A stretch of DNA of 64,000 nt, taken from NCBI GenBank assembly GCA_019096155.1, contig JAHCVI010000001.1:1240001-1304000 (forward strand), given 5' to 3'. How positions within the stretch are numbered: the first letter of the stretch is position 1; each line of letters opens with the position of its first letter. The notes below the pieces were generated by a model, which saw nothing but the letters and a program-made list of their open reading frames with translations, did not search any database and had not been told where the DNA came from. A program made the position numbers and the translations under genes. Source of the DNA: Staphylotrichum longicolle. Its lineage: Eukaryota; Ascomycota; Sordariomycetes; Sordariales; Chaetomiaceae. This document shows positions 51,064-61,312 of this stretch, one piece after another.

Positions 51064-53836
51064 GTTGGAAAACGGGGCTCCCGAGCTGGAGTAGGGTGCT
51101 TGATGATGACTAGGTTTGTCGACTGGCTCGAGTCAGGACGACTTGCATCCAAAACCTCGTCTTCCCCTTATCGCAGGCTGCAGACCGCTGGCAATTCCAA
51201 AGTGCGCAGGGCGGAGTGGAGTCGAGAGGGAAGGGATGGGGAAGCGGGAAACCAGAGAATGGAGTTTCGGCGATGGGAAAGCAGCGGCAGCCGATGACGA
51301 ATGAAGCGATCGACGTTTCGAGGCAAGCAACCTAGGCCTCTTGGGGGAGGGACGGGACGGTTCTGCACAGACGACAAAGGAGGGCCGGGGGGGTGTGATC
51401 GATAAGACGAAGGGAGGAAATAATGGCTTGCGTCGACCACAGGGAGCAGCAACAGCAGCAGCAGGGCAGCAATTGAATGAAAAAGGAGATGGGTCCAGGT
51501 TCGCGAATTAAAGGGGACTGGAGGTTTTGTTGCAGGTGTGCAAGCAGCAGCCTCGTAAGATTACGGGGAGCTTGGAGAAACCAGGCAGGGCCTGGCGTGT
51601 TGGGGAAGGAAGAGCCAGGCGAGCGGTCAGTGGTGCTGACCGGGGTGCGGTGCTGGGGCCAGGCAGGCTGCCCACATTTGGTTGGGCCTCTTGTTCAATG
51701 CTCGTCACAATCGAGTAAAGCGATAACGTTGACTAACCGTGCTCGGCCACGGTGGAAGCTGGAAGCTCAGAAGGGTGCCCCAGTTGCTGCGCTAGCCATG
51801 TCAAGCTAACGCAAGGCAAGTCATCTGCTCTCTCTCCATAAAAAGTTGGGATGGACGATCATGGGTTTGGACAGCTGGGGACTTGGGGACTTGGGGACTG
51901 GGCCTGGGACCGGTGGAAAGTGGACGGCCTAGAGTCCAGCAGCGTGCATGCGTTTGCAAAGGGCTCCGCTCTGCACTCGAGAATGGGAGTGGAGTGGACG
52001 CCGGAACAAACGCGCGCATGGGAAAGGTTGCAAGCTTGCGAGCATGTGTCTTCTGGCGGCCCATGCACTCCCCATCATCCATGCTCCGGCGGCTTGCCCT
52101 GACACATGGCTGACAGGTGGGTGGTCCATTTCGAGTCGATTTGCGCTGCCGTTGATGGGCTGCATTGGTTGGCTTCTGGAAGCCGCAAAGCCGGCAAATG
52201 CTGTGCGACTGCAACAGAAGCCACCCTATCACCTCGCAGCCCAGGATCGTCCCCCGACAGGCCACGGGCCGTTTGGCCTGGTCAACATGTCGACGGCACG
52301 AACGCCTGTGCTCGTTTAGTTTGCCAGATTCTGCAAGCCAGTGCCGCGGTGTCGCTGGTCTGGGTTAGCCTGCTGCCCAAGACGGCTTCCCCCCGCCAGT
52401 ATGTCTGGCTCCGATAGATTGAGCAACCCGCAAGTGCATCATCGTAGAAGTGCATTAAGACAAGGTGCGTGTCGTGGGAGATCCAGCCCCAGCAGCAGCA
52501 GAGCGACGACATGGGCCTGCATGAGAAACGCGGGGACTTTGATCCATGTCCCAAGACTTGCGACGAACTGGGAAGGGATAGGCCCGGCTGGATTCCCTTT
52601 TCATATGCACAAAAATTGCTGGCATCGAGACGGAGACTGTTTGTAAGGAGTAGGACCGAGGCCAGCCAGCAGCATCGCCAACGCAAACGTGCAGCTCGGC
52701 CCTGAGCTTTGGAAACAGGACTCGGCTTGGCAAGGGTCCTCCGAGCCGCGGACGAGAGTCGAGTGGGGCGTCTTTGTGATCCGGGAGAGCGTTGTTTGGT
52801 GTTTGCCCATCCTCTTTATGCTCTTGCCCGGCGGTCAATCATTGGGGTAATATCCGGTTGATTGCACTCGTCCCAATGACTTGAATTTCTTTCTGTGATG
52901 ATGCCGTCGACACTTTTGGCTTTCCCTTCTGCCAATCCTGGAGATGGTTGTGTCTTGCGGCAACCCAGGCTTCCTCACGTGTCCGAAGTATATCGGACGT
53001 GCATACTGTGGTACCACTAATAAGTTTGAGATTGAGGCCACGCTAGCAGGGGATGAACCTCCGCGGGAGGAGGCGCCTCTGCCACACATGTGGTTGACTC
53101 CATTTGTCCCAGAGGTTGCGATATCTTGGCGGTCCATCGAATTTGAGGCTGTCACTGTCTTGACCTGCACAGCCTCACACGATCCGTGACCAGTCCGAGC
53201 AGCTTATTAGAAGTCCAATGTCACAGACATCCTGGATGATACATTCTTCTTCCCTTCTGGCGTTGCAGAATATCGAGGCCTTTAACCCGCACTCCTTTCA
53301 GACCAGAAAGGTACTTCACCAAATCGACCAATACCCGACAACGATAATATCTCCTTTTCTACTGTGGAAAGCCCAGACGCTTGATGAAATAAGGCGAACC
53401 ATACTTCAACACAATTGGAATTTCTCTTTATGATTTTCTTCTATCTCTTCTTCACCGTCTTTTGTCTCTCTCCTCTATAATCTCGGAATAAGATCTGAGC
53501 CTGTTAAAATGGGTAGAGGAGGTGTCGAGAACTGATTTAGGTATACGGCTTTCTTCTGGTCTCATGGTGATTGATGCCTTTAGTTACCTGATGAACGCTG
53601 AAGAACATTGAGGCTTGTCATCCGAGTCGCCAAAATCGGATTGAACGGTGCAAGTGGGGCAGACTCTGTCGCAGGCTGCCAATCATCTCAGTCCCCGATG
53701 TTGACTCTCACCTGGCCTCTCACAAGTCCAAGGCTCACAAGTCTCAACCTCACCTTACACAGCCAGTGACAACACCATCTGCTGCAATATTTACCCTTTC
53801 CCCGTCTCAACAAAAAAAAAAAAAAAAGCCAGCAGA
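51064..53836. other. divergent intergenic region, CDC42 / VMA22-like
   Basis: About 2.8 kb between divergent genes. It includes a 9-bp repeat near 51884 and a 15-base A run at 53812-53826 just upstream of the next ATG. A lower-GC stretch lies at about 53200-53650. No gene recognised. Confidence 0.55.
51881..51901. repeat. 9-bp tandem repeat (GGGGACTTG)
   Basis: Two to three units of GGGGACTTG with a partial third lie about 820 bp upstream of CDC42. Confidence 0.65.
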
Positions 53837-54746
53837 ATGTCCGTGCAAGACTCAACAGACACAATCGACCTCCTCCTCGAACACTACCTCACCCTCCTTG
53901 ACGAGTACACCACGCTCCGCGCCACACTCAACACCCTCCAGGCGGACCTCTACCACAGCCTGGCGCGCGCCAACTTTTCCGCCGACCGCGGCATCCGCTA
54001 CTACGGGCAGGATTACTACGACGAGCGGATGCAGGCCGGCAGGCGGCTGCGCATCATGCCGGCAGCTGGGCCAGACGAGAACCCAACCTTTGCCGTCGTC
54101 TCCCACCCCTCGTCGTCGCCGCCGCCACCACAGAACCAGGACAAGGACGATGATGACCAACCCATCTCACCCTCCCCCCCCCCCGCAGCCCCAACCTCAG
54201 ACTCACAATCTCCCGCCAACACCGACAGCACCACCCACCTCAACCCTCCCAAAGACGCAGACGCAGACGCCGACAAGGTCGCAGACGCGCAGCAGCAGCA
54301 GCAGCAGCAGCAGGAGGAGCAGCAGCCAAGCCCCCCACCCAACCCAGACCCCACCACCGTCAGCAGCAGCACCACCACCACCACCACCAACCCCCCGCTC
54401 ACCCTGAAACACCACCAACAGCAACCGCTCACCCCCCTTCCAAAACCCGCCGACGACCACCACCCCGCTCCGGCTGACCCCGACCCCGACCCCGGTCGTC
54501 CGGCTGCCATCGTCCCATCCCGGGCGACCCCCTCCGGTGGTTCGGCATCCTGACCCGCCCGCGCTGCGCCAGGCGCAAGGCCACGCGATCCGCGCCGTCG
54601 AGGGGTTGGTGCCGCGGCTGGCGGCGGTGAGCGCGCGGATGGCGGCGGTGGAGGTGCAGGTGCGGCGGGAGAGGAAGAGGCGGGGAAGTTGGGAGGGCTG
54701 CTGCTTGAGCAGCGAGAGGGTTAGTTTTGTATGTCTGTATGTATGA
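53837..54746 (+). CDS. VMA22: V-ATPase assembly factor Vma22-like (CCDC115 family), frame-broken C-terminus
   Basis: The start ATG follows an A15 run. Residues 1-75 form the conserved coiled domain: DLLLEHYLTLLDEYTTLRA, LARANFSADRG and RYYGQDYYDERMQAGRRL. A long Pro/Gln/Thr/Asp-rich linker with a (CAG)n-encoded Gln tract (54291-54325) separates it from the C-terminal block. There the frame changes twice: GDPLRWFGIL is read near 54517-54550 and PALRQAQGHAIRAVEGLVPRL from about 54555. Together they give the family's DPLRWFGIL-PPALR-AQ ending and a basic helix (VQVRRERKRR). In yeast Vma22 acts with Vma12 and Vma21 in the ER to assemble the V0 sector. The breaks are C-run deletions. The unusually long linker may have its own errors. 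Confidence 0.8.
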
Positions 54747-55178
54747 GAGGGACGCGGCGGCGGTGGGTGGGTGGGCTTGATGGGGAAGGAGGAGGAGGAG
54801 TGGTGGTAGATCGGGTTGAGGGATGGTGGGGATGAAGGAGGGGGGGTGGATGGGGTGGGCGCGACTTGCTTATTATGGGGCTGGCTTTAGAGGGTATGGG
54901 GGGTGTCGAGCTGGATTTTGAGGTCTAGGGTTGGCTCCCGTGTCCACCTGGGCATGCACCGGCGAGACTAGGTTTGTCAAAGTGTTCTTATTACCGTGCC
55001 TGTCCGACTCTCTCCATTACTTTTATGGCCTCCCCTGCATTATCAACTCGCTGTCCGCTGGGCTCTTTCCAACCTGACAGGGTAGCCAACGCATACCCCT
55101 ATTATGACCTCCCTCCGCCCCAAAACTCCAGGCTAATGATGCTATGTAAGGATATGTATGCTTCAAAACGAATGTTGC
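54747..55178. other. convergent intergenic region, VMA22-like / acid phosphatase
   Basis: About 430 bp, purine-rich near 54780-54860. No gene seen. Confidence 0.55.
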
Positions 55179-56774
55179 TCAGTGGCCTGCCCATTCGGGC
55201 CCTCCCGCGGGTATGGCCGGCTGGTCTCTGTTCATCCGACACTGTTGCTTCCAATTCGTGGGGGTGAACTTGTCGACGACGGCCTTGAAGGCGGCCTGTA
55301 GTACCCTGTTAGTGACCTCATCTCACAGCAAACGGGGCTAGTATCGGCTCACCAATGTGCAGAACGACTCGTCCCCTTCGAGGTGGTTCCCGGGCAGCTT
55401 GCACGCCGGTACGGTGACGGGCTCGTCATTGTAGCGTATCCGCACGTAGTACCCGTCCAGCTTGTTCTTCTCGGCAGGCGTCAGCTCCGCCGTCGGTCTC
55501 CGCCCGATGTTGTTGGACGCCGCTGCCGCGGAGCCGAAAAGAGACGACCACCAGCTGCTCTTGACCGGCTCTGTCGCGGGCGGCGGGCGCTGGGCCTCCC
55601 TGAACAGCTCAATGGCGACGTGGCTGGTGAAGGGCGGCCACCGGTCCGTCTCGTACGCGCCCAGACTCGCCAACACGCCGGCGAGCGTGGTATCGTGGCA
55701 CCCGCTCAGGCCGAACCGGATCCGGCCGCTGTGGTCCTCCTGCCCGGTCCTCTTGAGCAGCGTGTGCGACCCGTCCTTGCCGGTCGGCTGCTCGACGCTC
55801 CCGACCATGCGGCCGACAATGTCCCCCAGCAGGCCGCCTATGCCCAGCATGCGGTACTCGTTTGACTCCTTGAACCCGGCGAACCACTCCTCGACGCCGA
55901 TCTTCTCCATGATCTCGCGGCCCTTGGCGTCGTAGAACTCGCTCGGCAGCTTGGTCTCGGGCCCGTGGGCGAGGGTGGCATTGACCGTGTCCATGATACC
56001 CGACAGGCGCGGGCGCGAGTCGACGGCGACCTTGGTGTCGGGCGGCAGCCACTTGCCGTACAGCGTCTGGAGGTAGGCCATGTCGGGCGTGTCGTTCCAC
56101 CTGTCGGCGGCGCGCTGGGCAAAGGCCCTCGACAGGGCGGCAAAGCGGCGGCAGTTGCCGTCGTTGGGGTAGAGGGTCTCGTCGCCGGGGACGCGGGCGA
56201 GGATGGTGGGGGCCGGAAACCTGCCGTCCGGGCCGGGTTCGCGGGACGAGGGCGGGTACAGGGCCGAGAAGGTCTGGTGCAGGGACTCGAGGGCACGCGG
56301 GACCGGGGTGGAGCGCAGGTAGAGAAAGTCGGCCGAGGTGATGGTGGGCGGGAGGAAGCCGAGGCGGTCGACGTAGAGCTGGCGCAGGCGCAGGCCCAGC
56401 TTGTAGGTGCTCTGACGGCCGAGGTCGGTCAGGCTGCCCATGTCGCAGATGTCGTCGAGCTGGCCCTCGGGCCCGCGGGCGACGACGGGCTCGTCATTGT
56501 CGCCAAAGGTCTCGATGCGGCGCTTCCACGGCAGGGTGTTGTAGGCGCGGTCCGAGGTGGTGTCGGTTGCGGCGAGGACGGCGGCGCGCATCTGGCGCAC
56601 GTCGGAGCAGTAGGGCCACCAGGGCCGCAGGCCGGCATTCTGGAAGCGAGCCGAGACGGGAGTGCGCTCGCCGTGCCGCAGCAGGATCTGCACCAGCTGC
56701 AGCTCCAGGCGGTCCGGATAGAGCCTGCGCAGCTCGTCGTCCGTGTACGGCGTGCGCGGAACGAGGCTTGTCAT
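55179..56774 (-). CDS. histidine acid phosphatase family protein
   Basis: Two exons, 55353..56774 and 55179..55295, encode 512 aa (donor GTGAGC, acceptor CAG). The catalytic motif is LVQILLRHGERTPVS (residues about 27-41, nucleophile His in RHGERTP). The proton donor is in GLSGCHDTTLAGVLASLGA. There is no signal peptide or membrane segment, so it is probably intracellular, unlike secreted phytases. The layout resembles lysophosphatidic-acid-phosphatase-like (ACP6/ACP2) proteins, with CRRFAALSRAFAQRAADRWN and YRMLGIGGLLGDIVGRM between the motifs. The second exon supplies the C-terminus AAFKAVVDKFTPTNWKQQC. The natural substrate cannot be told from sequence. Frame intact. Confidence 0.92.
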
Positions 56775-57452
56775 TGTGTGAGAGCCCTTGTCAAAAGCAC
56801 AGCAGGGACAGTGCCTCGATTAAGTATTTTCGGGGGAGTGGGAACCGGAGTCGGGTCTGTGTCCATCGATGCACGAGGAATGAGTCGCACCAGCAAAGCA
56901 AACAGACCCGGAAACGGTAGCAATAAATGGAGGAGCAGAGGGAAGCTCCCGTCAACTTCCTCGGGATTCGGGCACTGTACGCAGGAATGTGGGACTCGTT
57001 CTGTACACTACTTGTGCCTGACTTCCACTGGTTCAACTCACCTTCCCTTGCTTCCCCAGCCCCAGGGAGTGACGTAGCAAAGGATCGGACTTGCGATGAA
57101 GACGGGAAGGGAGGTACGTACCACACAGCTCCTGGTTGTGATTCGCTACCCCTTGTTTTGGGGGGCGCTCGAGGTGGGGGCAGGTGCTTGGCGTGCAGGA
57201 CATGCAGGCGCCAATTCGGGCATCCATTGACTGTCGAGCTTCGAAATTTTGAGCCTTTGAGGCTCTGAGCCGAAACAGAGCACCTCGAGTCGACAGCTGA
57301 CATCCCGACAAAGCGCTGCATTTCGAAAAGCATCCACGCCCGGCACCCTTGCGCCCTAATGAAGGTGACGACTGGCGTTGTCGTAGAATGAACTGCGTTT
57401 GCAGTCCGTCTTCCGGACCACCCCAAACTCAACCCCAAAAAACACCATAACC
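56775..57452. promoter_or_regulatory. divergent promoter region, acid phosphatase / PPR protein
   Basis: The two genes start 678 bp apart on opposite strands. I see no other gene here. Confidence 0.45.
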
Positions 57453-60020
57453 ATGCGCGAGCTGGGGACCGTAGGCACCGTGGGCAGCGTCTGCCTGCGG
57501 TGCCAGTTCAGGCAGCTTCTAGTCTCCCGGGTTCGGACACGCAGGGGCATCGCGAGTTCCAGCGCCGCTGCCGCTATCGAAACCGACGGAACCGAAATCC
57601 GATCGCAGAATGAAGCCCGAAACCCCCAAACGGCGCCCTCGCCTGGAGGAGGGCCATTGACGGCCCCCGCGCGACCCTCGCAACACGTCCCTTCTCTCCG
57701 CCGATCATCCTCGGTTGCCATGTTCCAGAATATCGTTGGCCGCAGCGCTCAGGCATCCTCCGGTTCCGGAAATCCAGGGACCAGCGCGGCCAGCATAGAA
57801 CTGGTGAAGGACGTCGCCAAGATACAAACAATGCTGGAACGGGAGGGCGCGACTCTGGCTGAAGCCTATTCATATTTTGAGGATAAGGTGTATCCTCAGA
57901 TGACCCAGGCTGGCGTCAGTGTTCCGCAAATGATCAGGAACCAGGTTGGCACAGTTCTTCTCGACAAGCTGGCCCTCGAGAAGCCACGAGACTTCGAGTC
58001 CAACACCCTCCCGAGCGTCACTCGCATCACCGAGATCATGATCGCGCTGGATGTCCTTCGCCCTGCAGCCTGGGCCACCCTTGTAATCGAGCTGATCCAA
58101 CACATCTACCGGCAAAACACGGTCCCCGACGCCTACGATTCCATCAAGGACTACGAGACTGCCATGGCGCGCCGCGACGGCCTCCTCCACGACCTCCTTG
58201 GGGCTTGGGGAGCGTTTTGCGCGCAGAGGGTTTCCGACGAGGCCGATCTCTCGACCAGACCTCCAGCGACAAACAAATCGTCCCGTGCAGGCGCAAAGCC
58301 TCGGCAGCAGACCACATTGCAAAAGGGCTTTGGCGCCATGTTTCCCCAGTACTTGGTGCCGTCGCTGCTGCGGCCCACCTTCGCCGCGTTTGCGACGTAC
58401 AAACTGCTGACCGACGCCTTCAACCGCTCCCGCGCCACCACCGAAGAGGCCGCACCGTTCCTTCAGATGATGAAGGGGCTCATATTTCAGACGCGGTCGC
58501 CCCGCCGAGAGGATTTCAAGGCGATATTCGACAAGTTTCCCGACCTTTCCGAGTTCGTGTGGCCCAAGACACAGGCGAAAGATAAGGGCATCCTTGGCTC
58601 GGCCTCCGTTTTCGGGGACAAGCCGGGACAGCTCAAGGCCAACATCCATCGGCAGGTTGGGGAGGCTCTCAAGATTAGAAATCTCGGCGCGGTGAGGAAA
58701 GCATGGTCCAACTTTTGGGGTGACAAGCCCGAGCCGGATCCCGCGCGCCTCGACGAACTGAGGCAATGCCCGGAAATGTTTGACTACTTCATCATGGCCT
58801 ACAGCATGATACGCCAACCACAGCTGGCCATCGAAGTGTGGAACAAGATGGAGCGCATCGGCATCAAACCCACCATCAAGACGTGGAACTCGATGCTTCA
58901 AGGCTGCTCCAAGGCCGCCAACGCCAACGGCGTCAGGACAGTCTGGAACAAGCTGCTCACGTCGGGTTTCCAGCTGGACACCACCATCTGGACGTCCCGC
59001 ATCAACGGCCTGTTCCTCTCCGGAGACGCAGACGCCGGCCTCCGGGCCCTCGACGAGATGGCCAAAGTCTGGGCCGCGCGTGCTGATCCGCGGTTCGCCA
59101 AGATCGCAGTCCAACCCTCTGTCGAGCCCGTCAATGCCGCCCTGTCCGGCCTCCTCCGACTCAAGCGGGAGAGTGACGCGACCAACGTCCTCGCCTGGGC
59201 CGCCAAACAAGGCATCAACCCCGACATCTACACCTTCAACATCCTCCTCCGCCCGCTCATCCGCCGGGGTGACATGAACGGCATTGACAACATCTTCGCC
59301 ACCATGCGCAGCGTCAACATCCAAGCCGACGTCGCCACCTTCACCATTTTGCTGGAAGGCTCCCTCAACCACATTGGCGGCCTGCCCCCTGCCCAGCAAG
59401 TCGCCCTCGTCGAGCGCATCCTCGCCGCCATGAAAGCGTCAGGCGTTGAGATCAACATGCAGGTCTACGCCAAGATTCTCTACATCCTCCTCTGCGAGGG
59501 CGACCGCGCCGAGGAGCCCGTCAAGGCCGTCCTCGCCCACATCTGGCACCGCGGCCTCGAGCTCTCCTCCCACATCTACACCATGCTCGCCGAGCACTAC
59601 TTTTCGCGCAGCCCGCCCGACACGGACGCCGTCACGGCCCTCATCGAGAACCGCCGCCTGCACGCCAACAAGGGCATCGACCGCGTCTTTTGGGAGCGCG
59701 TCATGAAGGGCTACTGCCAGGCGGGCGACCTGCAGCGCGCCCTCGGCATCTTTGACCGGGTCTTTGTCACGGGCACGACCGTCACCTTTGCCACCCTGTA
59801 TGAGCTGCTCCGCCCGCTGGTTGACGCGGGCGATATGCAGGCGGCCGCGAGGGTGTGGGAGGCGGCGAGGAGGATCGGGAAGCCCGAGGAGGCGGCTGCC
59901 GGTGCGGGCGCGGGCGGGGAAGGCAAGAGGTACTGGAGGCATCGGTTCTGGCACCTGGCGTATGAGCAGGGGCTGATGGGGGAGCAGCTGGCGCAGCGGT
60001 TTCGGGAGGCGAATCAGTGA
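57453..60020 (+). CDS. mitochondrial pentatricopeptide-repeat (PPR) protein
   Basis: A single exon of 855 aa. I chose the ATG at 57453 (MRELGTVGTV...LRCQFRQLLVSRVRTRRG) because it begins a basic, Ser/Arg-rich presequence; an in-frame ATG 54 bp upstream adds a less typical N-terminus. The helical N-terminal domain (ELVKDVAKIQTMLEREGATL, YSYFEDKVYPQMTQAG) is typical of a fungal PPR group. From about residue 430 come PPR units: YFIMAYSMIRQPQLAIEVW, NKMERIGIKPTIKTWNSML, NPDIYTFNILLRPLIRRGD and VNIQADVATFTILLEGS. At least seven units can be traced. PPR proteins bind organelle RNAs and control their translation or stability. The target is unknown; it could correspond to a cytochrome-oxidase mRNA factor. 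Frame intact. Confidence 0.9.
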   Translation: MRELGTVGTVGSVCLRCQFRQLLVSRVRTRRGIASSSAAAAIETDGTEIRSQNEARNPQTAPSPGGGPLTAPARPSQHVPSLRRSSSVAMFQNIVGRSAQASSGSGNPGTSAASIELVKDVAKIQTMLEREGATLAEAYSYFEDKVYPQMTQAGVSVPQMIRNQVGTVLLDKLALEKPRDFESNTLPSVTRITEIMIALDVLRPAAWATLVIELIQHIYRQNTVPDAYDSIKDYETAMARRDGLLHDLLGAWGAFCAQRVSDEADLSTRPPATNKSSRAGAKPRQQTTLQKGFGAMFPQYLVPSLLRPTFAAFATYKLLTDAFNRSRATTEEAAPFLQMMKGLIFQTRSPRREDFKAIFDKFPDLSEFVWPKTQAKDKGILGSASVFGDKPGQLKANIHRQVGEALKIRNLGAVRKAWSNFWGDKPEPDPARLDELRQCPEMFDYFIMAYSMIRQPQLAIEVWNKMERIGIKPTIKTWNSMLQGCSKAANANGVRTVWNKLLTSGFQLDTTIWTSRINGLFLSGDADAGLRALDEMAKVWAARADPRFAKIAVQPSVEPVNAALSGLLRLKRESDATNVLAWAAKQGINPDIYTFNILLRPLIRRGDMNGIDNIFATMRSVNIQADVATFTILLEGSLNHIGGLPPAQQVALVERILAAMKASGVEINMQVYAKILYILLCEGDRAEEPVKAVLAHIWHRGLELSSHIYTMLAEHYFSRSPPDTDAVTALIENRRLHANKGIDRVFWERVMKGYCQAGDLQRALGIFDRVFVTGTTVTFATLYELLRPLVDAGDMQAAARVWEAARRIGKPEEAAAGAGAGGEGKRYWRHRFWHLAYEQGLMGEQLAQRFREANQ

Positions 60021-61312
60021 GGGGTTGTATACCGTATGTACTCTAGCTGCGCGCAGGGTTTGGTTACCTGCCTACCTGCCTACCTGCCTAGTGAGGTAGA
60101 TGAACATTGTGCTCTGCATCGACATACGAGATGCATCATGCACCTCTGCCATGGAATCATCAACCCGGAACCCCTACATCTGGAATCCGCAGCCCTCATC
60201 CTCCTGGGGAGAAAAAAAAACAACCGGTAGCAAGTATGGAGTACAGAAATACGAAGGCGACCCTTGACCCGGTCCCTGCCAAGTCGGTGGATTTCTATCA
60301 CACGCAGTTGCAGTCTGCAGTTTGCAGTTGCAGTTGCGGTTGCGCAGAAAAAGGGGGGGCAAAAGTAAACAAACCAACCCCAGCCAGCCCCCAACTCGCA
60401 GCGGACATCCCACACACAAACACCCTCACACCCCACCATCCATCCTTGCAACCGTGGAGAGCATCAAGGTGGATGGAACAGGAACCTGGTCGTCTCTACA
60501 TCGTACATGGTTAGGTGAGGTAGACAACCTAGCGTATTAGCGTGCGGCCAAGTCCGACCGCGCCGTTTCAGACTTTTTTGTCCCTGTCGTTCAGGAGTCT
60601 GTGGCTGTGTACATAGCTTGACCGTTAGTTAGCTTCCATCCCCACATTGAGGGTGAATGGCGATGCGACTGGGGGCGTGTGTGATGAGTCGGGTACGGGT
60701 CAGTTACAGCAGGCAGCGACTTTGGGATACGGGGTCACTTGGGTTTTTTTCTTTGGTGAAGGGCGAACCACCGGAGTCAGGCCAGGTTGAGGGAGGTAAA
60801 TGGGGACCTCGCACAAGATTCCAATACACAGTTTCAAGCACAGCAAGCACGGAAAATGAGTGAGCACAACCGACGCCGACAAGCGCGTCACAGTCAATTA
60901 GTTCTTGTAACCTCATCACTAACCCAGCAAAACCCCACCCCCATGCTCTCATCAGCCATGAGTGTGTGAGCGTGCATGCCTTGTTTGTCCCATCCATCCA
61001 TCCCATTCCAAGGACATCATCCCTAATCATGATGCTCATCCTCGCTTCGCTGTATTCGCTATCTGGGCACCACTGTGCCTCTCCAGGAACCCGCTCTTCC
61101 CATCCGCTCCATGCCAGAAGGAGGGAGAACGACAGAAAATAGACCAAGACAAGAAAAAAATGCCGAAAAATCTATCGCTCGCTGATGTATGCAAATCCTC
61201 AAACCAATCCTAACCCGAAACCAAAACCCAAAAACACCTATATCTATTTTGCAACCCGAACCAGCCGCTTCAAACCAAAAAAGAAAAAAAGAAAAAACAG
61301 ATTGTCCAAGAT
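60021..61312. other. convergent intergenic region, PPR / GSWDNF-protein
   Basis: About 1.3 kb with short repeats: (CCTGCCTA)n at 60068-60091, TTGCAG units at 60304-60345 and a CATCCATC patch near 60994-61005. No gene seen. Confidence 0.55.

Noticed and set aside
57870..59399. 509-codon minus-strand frame opposite the PPR gene
   Set aside because: Antisense shadow without recognisable motifs.
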